Of a DNA stretch of 8,558 nt, positions 1-5,835 are shown one piece after another. Numbering within the stretch: position 1 is the first letter of the stretch; every line of letters begins with the position of its first letter. A model generated the notes under the pieces. That model did no database searches. It saw only the letters and a program-made list of their open reading frames with translations, and was not told the origin of the DNA. Both the position numbers and the translations under genes were made by a program. The stretch is from Planctomycetota bacterium (GTDB lineage Bacteria > Planctomycetota > Phycisphaerae > WQYP01), in assembly GCA_021799715.1 (NCBI GenBank), contig JAJYZY010000104.1:1-8558 (forward strand). The letters run 5' to 3'.

Positions 1-163
1 ACCGCTTCTGACAGCGCGCGACATGTCCTCGGGCTTGAAGCTCTATCACCAGAGCACGTTCGTACAGCTTTTCATCCAATCCAGGCTTGAGTTCATTTAA
101 TACCGTCATCGCAGCGCCGATAATTTCCCCGCTCAATTCCCTGTGAATGATATCGATAGCCAT
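1..163 (-). CDS. GxxExxY family protein, N-terminal part (runs off the left edge)
   Basis: The first 54 residues of a GxxExxY protein (PDDEXK_3-like family) are visible and the rest lies beyond base 1. The naming motif is present as G28-L-D-E31-K-L-Y34. It is preceded by the usual helix (SGEIIGAAMTVLNELKPG) and followed by ERALVIELQARGH, as in family members. The ATG at 161-163 has GGAG six bases upstream (reading leftward), which supports this start. The family is small, about 120-140 residues, and is related to PD-(D/E)XK nucleases; its cellular role is not established. No catalytic residue can be checked because the C-terminal half is outside the window. Its upstream side carries 9-nt periodic repeats, which I recall as a common companion of this family in environmental genomes. 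The family call is secure; the function is unknown. Confidence 0.85.
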   Translation of the reverse strand, partial: MAIDIIHRELSGEIIGAAMTVLNELKPGLDEKLYERALVIELQARGHVARCQKR

Positions 164-310
164 TTGCACTCCGGTCTGTCACACTCGCACTCCAAGCATA
201 TGTTAGAATATCCGCGTGGGAAAGCGGCGAGGAACGCACATGCCTCCCAGATCGGCCATGCCTTTCCATGGCCCAACTACGGATGGCCCAAGGCGGCGCT
301 AAAACACCGC

Positions 311-334
311 GCGGGGAGGCGGAGTTCGCGGAGG
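311..334. repeat. Short 9-nt periodic GCGGAG motif
   Basis: The stretch repeats GCGGAG-like units about nine bases apart (GGCGGAGTTCGCGGAGG). It is a short degenerate tandem motif in the stretch beside the GxxExxY gene. It resembles the second arm type found with the CACGGAT repeats described next. The repetition is seen directly; the link to the neighbouring repeat is inference. Confidence 0.4.
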
Positions 335-360
335 TAACGGGATGCAACGACGGAGAAAAA

Positions 361-540
361 CCACGAATTGCACCGATAACACGGATACGAGGGGTTTTGT
401 GGCGGAAAGCGGCCCACACCACGCCGCATGCGCCGCGGAGTATTCGACCTATGGTGGGAGGGAGCGAGAGGCATCGCAGCGATCGTGGATCAATATACGC
501 ACCTGCATCTTTTTATCCGTGTCATCCGCGCAATCCGTGG
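361..540. repeat. 180-bp unit bounded by 26-bp imperfect inverted repeats
   Basis: The left arm (361-386) and the reverse complement of the right arm (515-540) match at 22 of 26 positions. Four substitutions separate them and there are no gaps. Each arm is internally periodic: it contains three copies of a roughly 9-nt unit of the form xxCRCGGAT. The 128 bases between the arms contain no convincing gene. The unit could be a small non-autonomous repeat or a long-range stem-loop. It lies about 200 bases upstream of the GxxExxY start. I did not find a clear target-site duplication. Confidence 0.6.
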
Positions 541-846
541 TCACTTCATAACCTGTGCGGCCCCTGGTGATGCGTTATTAAAATCCGAAAAGTGCCCATA
601 CATTCTGATTTCGCGGAGCCAATACGGGATCGGCATGTCGCGTTGATAGACGTTTGGAGTAAAGGTTCGCTTTCTTGCTTCCCTGCTGAAATCCCGGTTC
701 AATACGGTGCGTGCCTCGCCGGTGCCGTCCGTGTCCAGCCGGAGAATGGTGGCATGTTGATCGCTGTTTCCCGATGCCGGATAGCGGGCAGCTTGCGGCA
801 GCGTATAATGCCCGCCGTGGCATAAACGGTTGTTGGCACAAGCCAT
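541..846 (-). CDS. Hypothetical protein, 101 aa, possibly a gene remnant
   Basis: I do not recognise this protein. The minus-strand frame is open for 101 codons and its codon use looks coding: GCC, ACC, GGC, GAC and CTG dominate the middle part, unlike the overlapping frames. It has a central segment rich in D, T and R (residues about 30-65) and an aromatic segment, YWLREIRMYGHF, near residues 76-87. There is no signal peptide or membrane segment. The start is doubtful: the ATG at 844-846 has no Shine-Dalgarno sequence and an in-frame TAG lies nine bases upstream. This could therefore be the 3' part of a longer gene whose start has been lost. It is divergent from the ThuA gene. It may be a genuine small gene, a remnant or a chance frame. 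Confidence 0.35.
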   Translation of the reverse strand: MACANNRLCHGGHYTLPQAARYPASGNSDQHATILRLDTDGTGEARTVLNRDFSREARKRTFTPNVYQRDMPIPYWLREIRMYGHFSDFNNASPGAAQVMK

Positions 847-944
847 GAATGGCTAAAACAGTGCCGGGCAGTGGTGTTGAGCTTGCCGCGGCACCGGGGA
901 TTGGCCGGCACGGATGTAACAGCGAAAACAGGGGATCATGAATC

Positions 945-1664
945 ATGGAACACACAGTTCGCGCGACGGTCTGGCATGAATTCCGGCACGAAAAAACCAA
1001 TCCCAAGGTGCAGGCGGTTTATCCCGATGGCATGCACAACGCGATCGCGGCAGGTTTGCGCGCCGTCGGCGGCATGACGGTGCGGACCGCCACGCTGGAT
1101 GAGCCGGAACATGGCTTGTCCGCGGAAGTTCTGGACAACACCGATGTGCTGACCTGGTGGGGCCACATGGCCCATCAGGAAGTGCGTGATGATATCGTGG
1201 AGCGGGTGCGGCGGCGGGTATGGGCGGGCATGGGGCTGGTGGTGCTGCATTCCGGGCATTTCTCTAAAATCTTCAAAGCTCTTATGGGCACAAGCTGTGA
1301 TCTGAAATGGCGCGAAGCCGATGACCGGGAAATTATCTGGATTACCGCGCCGGGACATCCGATTGTGCGGGGGTTATCAGATCATATTATCATTCCGCGC
1401 GAAGAAATGTACGGCGAACACTTTGATATTCCGGAACCCGATGAGACGGTGCTGATCAGTTCATTTTCCGGCGGCGAAGTATTCCGCAGCGGCGTGACAT
1501 ACCGCCGTGGCGCGGGAAAAATATTTTATTTTCGTCCCGGCCATGAAACATTTCCGGCATATCATCAAAAAGAAGTACTGCAGATTATCGCCAACGCCGT
1601 ACTTTGGGCGGCTCCGGCGGCAAACAGCGCCCGGCAAACCTACGGCAATCGCAAACCGTTGTAA
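945..1664 (+). CDS. ThuA-domain (trehalose-utilisation type) protein
   Basis: This 239-residue protein is a single ThuA domain (Pfam ThuA family, class I glutamine-amidotransferase-like fold). Visible family signatures in order are the N-terminal VTVW-like strand with W10-H11-E12, the WWGH motif at 71-74, LHSGH at 101-105, the EEMYGEHF segment at 153-160, and the C-terminal [12 protein letters not shown] at 196-207. The length matches stand-alone ThuA proteins. The start at 945 is preceded by AGGGG ten bases upstream; the earlier ATG at 938 is out of frame. ThuA of rhizobia acts with the dehydrogenase ThuB in disaccharide use. No ThuB-like oxidoreductase or sugar transporter is in this window, so the substrate cannot be inferred from context. 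I see no signal peptide, so it is probably cytoplasmic. Family assignment is firm; the exact reaction is not. Confidence 0.88.
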   Translation: MEHTVRATVWHEFRHEKTNPKVQAVYPDGMHNAIAAGLRAVGGMTVRTATLDEPEHGLSAEVLDNTDVLTWWGHMAHQEVRDDIVERVRRRVWAGMGLVVLHSGHFSKIFKALMGTSCDLKWREADDREIIWITAPGHPIVRGLSDHIIIPREEMYGEHFDIPEPDETVLISSFSGGEVFRSGVTYRRGAGKIFYFRPGHETFPAYHQKEVLQIIANAVLWAAPAANSARQTYGNRKPL

Positions 1665-1772
1665 GCGGGTAGTCAAAATAACCGCGGGGCCGGACAGCGC
1701 GGCGTGCTTGCAAGGGTTCCATGGTGCGGTACCGTTAACGCGACGTGCCTGGTTGCGGCGGCGAAGGAGATC

Positions 1773-1814
1773 ATGTCGCATGCCCAAAACAAATTGAAAG
1801 TGCTGGAAACATGA
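1773..1814 (+). CDS. Possible 13-codon leader peptide coupled to the ATPase gene
   Basis: A strong AAGGAG (1764-1769) precedes an ATG at 1773. The frame encodes MSHAQNKLKVLET and stops at TGA 1812-1814, overlapping the ATPase start as ATGA. The spacing from the Shine-Dalgarno to this ATG is only three bases. A second ATG at 1780 has better spacing but encodes only five codons. Such overlap would permit coupled translation of the ATPase, which has only a weak site of its own. It may be chance. Confidence 0.25.
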   Translation: MSHAQNKLKVLET

Positions 1815-2992
1815 TTACACAATTCCATGTGCAGAACTATAAAGCCCTTCGCGATATAACCCTGCCGCTGACGCCGGTGCACGTATTAATTGGGCCAAAT
1901 GACAGTGGAAAAACCAGCATTCTTGAGGCCATCGCGGCGTTGTACAAAAGCGTGGATTTCCAACTGGACGACATTTTTCCACGCGTACCCAAATCCTCGG
2001 ATCTGCTTTGGGACACCCTCGGCAATGAGGTTGCGTCATTCGCGGCGAAAATCGACGACCCGGCCCTGGCTGGCGAATACCAAATTGACTGCGTCATGCG
2101 GGAAGGGCCATCGCGGCATGCCGAGGTCTGGATTCCAAATGGTAAGCCGCCGCTTGCCATTCCGGCCGTGAACATGAGTGGCACGAGCGTGCAATTCGCC
2201 CACAAGCAGCCCGGCTCGACCGCGATGGATCGCGTCCTGGCAAAGCAACTGCACGACGCCCTGAGTGGCGTGGCATTCTTCCGCTGGAATCCGCGCATGT
2301 TGAAAATGCCGGTTATGCTGGATGCGGCCCATCGGCTCTCCTTGGATAGTTCCGGTTTCGGGCTGGCTCAATGCCTGGATGATATTCTGGGATTGGACCG
2401 CGATCTATTCCGCAAACTGAAGACAGAATTCCGTGGTATTTTTCCCGAAATCAAGGCCATTCAACTGGTTTCTGAACCCGCGTATCAGTGGCCGCAGCCA
2501 CATCAGGTCGAGGATTTGCCGCACGCCGCTGCAGCAAGCGGAAAGAGCATTTATTTTCAATTGCACGATGGGAATAGCAGCCGGGGGAAAAGCATCCGAG
2601 CGGCGCAAGCTTCCGACGGGTTGCTGCTGGTTTTGGCGTATCTGACGCTGTTGCACCTGCCCAATCCGCCGCGCGTTATTCTCGTTGAGGAACCGGAAAA
2701 CGGCATTCACCCCAAACGCCTCGGTGAAATTATGAAAATCCTGCGACAATTAATTGAACGACAGAATCGCACACAAATTCTAATGACCACCCATTCACCC
2801 TACTTGCTTGATTTATTTAAGCCGGAGGAAGTGACATTATGCAAAAAGCGGCAGGACGGCAGCGTTGGTGTGCACCCGCTGGGATTATCGACTGATATTA
2901 GAAAACAACTCGCGGTTTTCAACCTCGGTGAAATATGGACCGCCGAGGGCGATGAGGCCCTGGCCAAGGTGCCTGCGGATGGGGAAAAATAA
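1811..2992 (+). CDS. AAA_21/OLD-type ABC ATPase of a two-gene defence-like cassette
   Basis: This 393-residue protein is a soluble ABC/SMC-like ATPase of the RecF/OLD (AAA_21) type. The N-terminus FHVQNYKALRD is the family's first strand. Walker A is GPNDSGKT at 28-35. The signature-like QASDG lies at 266-270, Walker B with tandem acids is VILVEEPEN at 289-297, and the switch histidine is in TTHS at 326-329. No nuclease domain follows Walker B, unlike full-length OLD proteins, but a separate TOPRIM-like gene overlaps its stop codon by one base (TAATG). The pair therefore looks like a split OLD or PARIS-like module in which the ATPase senses or scaffolds and the partner cleaves. I chose the ATG at 1811; a GTG 66 bases upstream is in frame but adds a non-homologous, low-quality stretch. 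Its own Shine-Dalgarno is weak (GGAA). ATPase assignment is firm; the defence role is inference. Confidence 0.88.
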   Translation: MITQFHVQNYKALRDITLPLTPVHVLIGPNDSGKTSILEAIAALYKSVDFQLDDIFPRVPKSSDLLWDTLGNEVASFAAKIDDPALAGEYQIDCVMREGPSRHAEVWIPNGKPPLAIPAVNMSGTSVQFAHKQPGSTAMDRVLAKQLHDALSGVAFFRWNPRMLKMPVMLDAAHRLSLDSSGFGLAQCLDDILGLDRDLFRKLKTEFRGIFPEIKAIQLVSEPAYQWPQPHQVEDLPHAAAASGKSIYFQLHDGNSSRGKSIRAAQASDGLLLVLAYLTLLHLPNPPRVILVEEPENGIHPKRLGEIMKILRQLIERQNRTQILMTTHSPYLLDLFKPEEVTLCKKRQDGSVGVHPLGLSTDIRKQLAVFNLGEIWTAEGDEALAKVPADGEK

Positions 2993-3563
2993 TGCGTGTT
3001 CTGGTGGTGGTTGAGGGCATGCACGAAAGCGGCGGAGCCGTGCGTGCGTTGATAAAGCAGCTGCGGCATGATCTTATTGACCTGGAATTTGATAAGCTGG
3101 CGAATGCGACCACCCACGTTCACGGCAAGGGGCGGGGGTATTTTAAGAAGGCGATTGGATGGATGCTCGAGGCGCGGAAGCGTGACTTTGGGGCCGTTAT
3201 TCTGTTGGTCGACCGCGATCAGGTTGGCGAACGACTTAACGAAATCACAGACGCCCAAAACCACACGTCCATATGCGACAGTCCCCGCGCGCTGGGCGTG
3301 GCGGTTGAGGCGTTCGATGCCTGGATGCTGGCGGACCAGCAAGCGCTCAGCGGTGTGCTTGGAGTAAATATTCAGACGCAACCTGATCCGGAGAGTATTG
3401 CGCACCCAAAGCAGCATTTCAAGGACTTGCTGGCGGAGTTGGGGGCGGCATCCGTTGATGCGGGGCTGTATGCCCGAATCGCGGAAAAACTGGATATTTC
3501 CATTCTGGCAACCCGTTGTCCGCGGAATTTGCCGTGTTTGCAGATCGGGTGCGCAATTTGTAG
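2992..3563 (+). CDS. TOPRIM-like DUF4276-type protein, partner of the ATPase; apparent C-terminal frameshift
   Basis: The protein has TOPRIM landmarks. A hydrophobic strand ends in VVVEG with catalytic-type E8 and E12. A second strand reads ILLVDRD with D74-x-D76, and the family motif VEAFDAWMLAD lies at 105-115. These fit DUF4276, a small TOPRIM-like family often next to AAA_21 ATPases. It is cytoplasmic and expected to act on nucleic acid with the ATPase it overlaps (TAATG). As read, the frame stays open to 3750, but the last stretch is basic, cysteine-rich and antisense to argF. From base 3522 the next frame encodes AEFAVFADRVRNL and stops at TAG 3561-3563, exactly how family members end after the RCP motif (175-177). 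One base is thus missing near 3520-3522, which would restore about 190 residues. Either the sequence has an indel error or the gene is mutated. No signal peptide is seen. Confidence 0.75.
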
Positions 3564-3607
3564 AGCACCAATCGTTCATTTTCCGCAGCGAAATCGCCGG
3601 TGGTGTT

Positions 3608-4558
3608 TTATTGCCCGCCGAGTTGTACGGCCAGAAGGCCTTTTTGGAAATGCAGGCGGTTTTCAGCCTGTTGAAACACAATGCTGCGGTCAAAATCCAT
3701 GGCTTGATCCGTTATCTCCACGCCGCGATACGCCGGCAGGCAGTGCATAACCACGGCATGGGCCGGGGCGGCGGCGATGAGATCGGCATTGATTTGATAG
3801 GGCGTGAAAATTTTCATCCGCTGGGCTTTTTCATTTTCCTGACCCATGCTCACCCATGTATCGGTGTAAATAATATCAGCCGCTTTTACCGCCGCACGGG
3901 GATCCGCGGTGGCCTGAAAATCAAAACCGGGAACATTGGATGCGGTTTGCACATCGGATTTATCCAGTTCATAACCCGCCGGCGCGGCAATGCGGAATTT
4001 CAGGCCAAAGACCGCGCAGGCCTCCATAAGCGACCGGGCCACATTGTTCCCATCGCCCACATACGCCAGGGTCAGATCAGACAGCGACCCGAAATGCTCC
4101 CGGATGGTTAACAGATCGGCCATAACCTGACAGGGATGGCTGCGATCGGTTAAGGCGTTGATAACCGGGCGATGGCTGAAACGGGCAAGTTGCACAATGG
4201 TGTCATGGGAGAACGTGCGCGCCATGATCGCGTCGCAAAAGCCCGAAAGCACCCGCGCGGCGTCGGGAACGCTTTCACGCGTGCCCAGGCCGATTTCACC
4301 CGGCGTAATGTAAATGGCGGCACCGCCCAGATGCGTCATGGCCACTTCAAAACTTACGCGCGTGCGCAAAGATGGCTTTTCAAAAATCATCGCCAGGGTT
4401 TTGCCCGCAGCCATGGGTTCATTGCGGCCGGTGGAGCGGTATTGGGTTTTAAGCCGTTCCGCAACCGCCAGGAGATGTTCCAGAGTAGCGCGCTGCACGC
4501 CGAGAATATCAACAAAATCAAATTTCCCGCCCGGCGATGTGCCGTTGGTCTGGTTCAT
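3608..4558 (-). CDS. argF: Ornithine carbamoyltransferase
   Basis: This 316-residue enzyme transfers the carbamoyl group from carbamoyl phosphate to ornithine, giving citrulline in arginine synthesis. It is a cytoplasmic enzyme, usually a trimer. The carbamoyl-phosphate loop appears as SLRTR at 63-67 (preceded by FEKP), followed by HPCQ at 141-144. The ornithine-side loop is DTWVSMGQE at 233-241 and the catalytic HCLP lies at 272-275. The SMG loop supports ornithine rather than acetylornithine or aspartate as substrate. Length and C-terminus (AENRLHFQK) are typical. GAGG sits seven bases upstream of the ATG at 4556-4558, supporting the start. The gene lies 56 bases downstream of argB on the same strand, so they are probably cotranscribed. 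Its 3' end converges on the TOPRIM gene. All key motifs are intact and the assignment is very secure. Confidence 0.97.
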   Translation of the reverse strand: MNQTNGTSPGGKFDFVDILGVQRATLEHLLAVAERLKTQYRSTGRNEPMAAGKTLAMIFEKPSLRTRVSFEVAMTHLGGAAIYITPGEIGLGTRESVPDAARVLSGFCDAIMARTFSHDTIVQLARFSHRPVINALTDRSHPCQVMADLLTIREHFGSLSDLTLAYVGDGNNVARSLMEACAVFGLKFRIAAPAGYELDKSDVQTASNVPGFDFQATADPRAAVKAADIIYTDTWVSMGQENEKAQRMKIFTPYQINADLIAAAPAHAVVMHCLPAYRGVEITDQAMDFDRSIVFQQAENRLHFQKGLLAVQLGGQ

Positions 4559-4614
4559 GGTGTCGCCTCAGTTCAGAACTTTCAATCCTGCGGAATTCAT
4601 CGTTTATCATGCCG

Positions 4615-5508
4615 TCAGGTGCGGACAATTTCCGTTCCCACGCCCTGATCGGAATAAATTTCCAGCAGCAGGGCGTGCGGGAATCGGCCGTCAATAATAT
4701 GGGTTTTCTGCACGCCGCCATCGAGTGCAATAAAGCAGGCTTCCACCTTGGGGAGCATGCCTTCGCCAATATCCCCCGCCGCCACGAGTTTTTCAATGTC
4801 CGTTCGCGAAACGCTGCGCAAGAGGGAATTGGGGTCATCCTTGCGCCGGCGTATGCCGTGCGTATCGGATACCAGCACCATTTTCTCCGCCCGACACGCC
4901 GCCGCCACAAAACCAGCCGCGGTATCGGCATTGACATTGAGCTTCCCGCCCGCGTTATCCAGGGCAATCGGGGCGATTACCGGAATATAGTCCGCAGCGG
5001 CCAGAGCTTGAAGCAGCTCGGCATTGACGCGCGTTACCTGCCCGACGCGGCCGATATCAATGCGCGGATTGGCTTCATCGGATAAGTAGAGCTTTTCGGC
5101 AAACAACACCGCGCTGCCCAGCGAATTCAACTGCATGGCCTTGCCGCCAAGTTCGCCGATGGTCTGAACAATAAATGTGTTGATGTCATTGACCAGCACA
5201 TGCTCTGCAATAGCCAGGGTGCGGTCATCGGTGTAGCGGCGGCCCATGACAAATTGCGCCTTCAGGCCCGCTTCATTCATGGCCTGTGTTATGGCTTTGC
5301 CCCCGCCGTGCACCACCACCGGCCGCATGCCCACGGCGTGCATAAAGACAATGTCCGTGAGAACCTTGCGGAATTCTTCACGGGAATCCATGAATGAACC
5401 GCCGAGTTTGACCACTACTATTTTTTCGTTGAAACGCTGAATATACCCCAGAGCTTCTATGAGCGCGCAGGCTTTATCCAGAATCGTTTTATCCATGGCC
5501 ACATCCAT
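4615..5508 (-). CDS. argB: N-acetylglutamate kinase, predicted arginine-sensitive type
   Basis: This kinase phosphorylates N-acetylglutamate with ATP, the second step of arginine synthesis. From the ATG at 5506-5508 it has 297 residues. Motifs of the amino-acid-kinase fold are KLGGS at 34-38, VHGGGK at 66-71, NVNADTAAG at 191-199, and the C-terminal HIIDGRFPHALLLEIYSDQG at 270-289. About 30 residues precede KLGGS, including ALIEALGYIQRF, which aligns by eye with the mobile N-terminal helix of hexameric, arginine-inhibited kinases. E. coli-type enzymes lack this helix, so feedback inhibition by arginine is predicted. GGGAG six bases upstream supports this start. The frame is open upstream to an ATG at 5584-5586, but that extension has no support, and a later ATG at 5494-5496 lacks a ribosome site. 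It is the first gene of argB-argF; no argD is present between them. Confidence 0.96.
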   Translation of the reverse strand: MDVAMDKTILDKACALIEALGYIQRFNEKIVVVKLGGSFMDSREEFRKVLTDIVFMHAVGMRPVVVHGGGKAITQAMNEAGLKAQFVMGRRYTDDRTLAIAEHVLVNDINTFIVQTIGELGGKAMQLNSLGSAVLFAEKLYLSDEANPRIDIGRVGQVTRVNAELLQALAAADYIPVIAPIALDNAGGKLNVNADTAAGFVAAACRAEKMVLVSDTHGIRRRKDDPNSLLRSVSRTDIEKLVAAGDIGEGMLPKVEACFIALDGGVQKTHIIDGRFPHALLLEIYSDQGVGTEIVRT

Positions 5509-5643
5509 GGGAAACTCCCGTTTATGGTTGTTTATTATCCACTTCCGCACGGCTGGAAAATAGTTGGCCCCGGCTGACACCATCAACCGTGAAGCCCTGG
5601 AAACATATCCAACATACCCGCGCAGGGGATAAACAGGGCGATG

Positions 5644-5672
5644 AGAATACGATTGCTTGGCGTTGAATGCAA
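5644..5672 (-). promoter_or_regulatory. Candidate sigma-70-like promoter for argB-argF
   Basis: On the minus strand, TTGCAT (5672-5667) and TATTCT (5649-5644) are separated by exactly 17 bases. This is a plausible -35/-10 pair about 136 bases upstream of the argB start codon. It is judged by eye only. Confidence 0.35.
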
Positions 5673-5765
5673 GGATTTATTGGACGGAAAGTCCGGAAAA
5701 TTCACTTATCGAGGGCAAAATTTGTTGAATTTCAGCCACTTATTGAAAAGTCACCGGATTTCGAC

Positions 5766-5795
5766 TTGAAACCGCCCCGCCTTTGCCACTAGCAT
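5766..5795 (+). promoter_or_regulatory. Candidate sigma-70-like promoter for ctaA
   Basis: TTGAAA (5766-5771) and TAGCAT (5790-5795) are separated by 18 bases, about 40 bases before the ctaA start codon. The -10 is a modest match, so this is a weak candidate. Confidence 0.25.
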
Positions 5796-5835
5796 CATGT
5801 CTGTACCGGATGGTGACGTAGTTTGGATGACATAA

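Larger units (their letters stand above)
164..540. other. Intergenic stretch with repeats, no convincing gene
   Basis: About 380 bases lie upstream of the GxxExxY gene. Several short reading frames are open in both directions, but none has a ribosome site, a recognisable motif or convincing codon bias. The stretch contains a G/A-rich 9-nt periodic motif at 311-334 and an inverted repeat at 361-386 / 515-540, both listed separately. The GxxExxY promoter should lie in its left part, but no strong -35/-10 pair stands out. Confidence 0.6.
5509..5835. promoter_or_regulatory. Divergent intergenic region between argB and ctaA
   Basis: These 327 bases separate two divergently transcribed genes and should hold both promoters. 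I see no gene in the stretch. Candidate sigma-70-like elements for each direction are listed separately. No clear ARG box, riboswitch or terminator was recognised. The argB transcript would have a leader of roughly 130 bases if the listed promoter is right. Confidence 0.6.

Noticed and set aside
578..1006. Minus-strand frame of 142 codons overlapping the ThuA start
   Set aside because: It overlaps the ThuA coding sequence, is rich in C, P, H and R, and shares its region with a better coding-like frame at 541-846.
3565..3609. Possible terminator between the TOPRIM and argF ends (CACCA with TGGTG then TTTTA)
   Set aside because: The outer stem is only five base pairs and the 30-base interior does not pair well, so it does not make a convincing hairpin.
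3564..3750. In-frame extension of the TOPRIM gene to 3750
   Set aside because: It is antisense to argF over about 140 bases, has an atypical cysteine/arginine-rich composition and begins right where another frame gives a family-like C-terminus with its own stop.
3398..4111. Long plus-strand frame of 237 codons
   Set aside because: Its second half is antisense to the well-supported argF and its first half is a shifted reading of the TOPRIM gene.
4537..5085. Plus-strand frame of 182 codons
   Set aside because: It lies antisense to argB and the argB-argF junction, with no ribosome site or recognisable motif.
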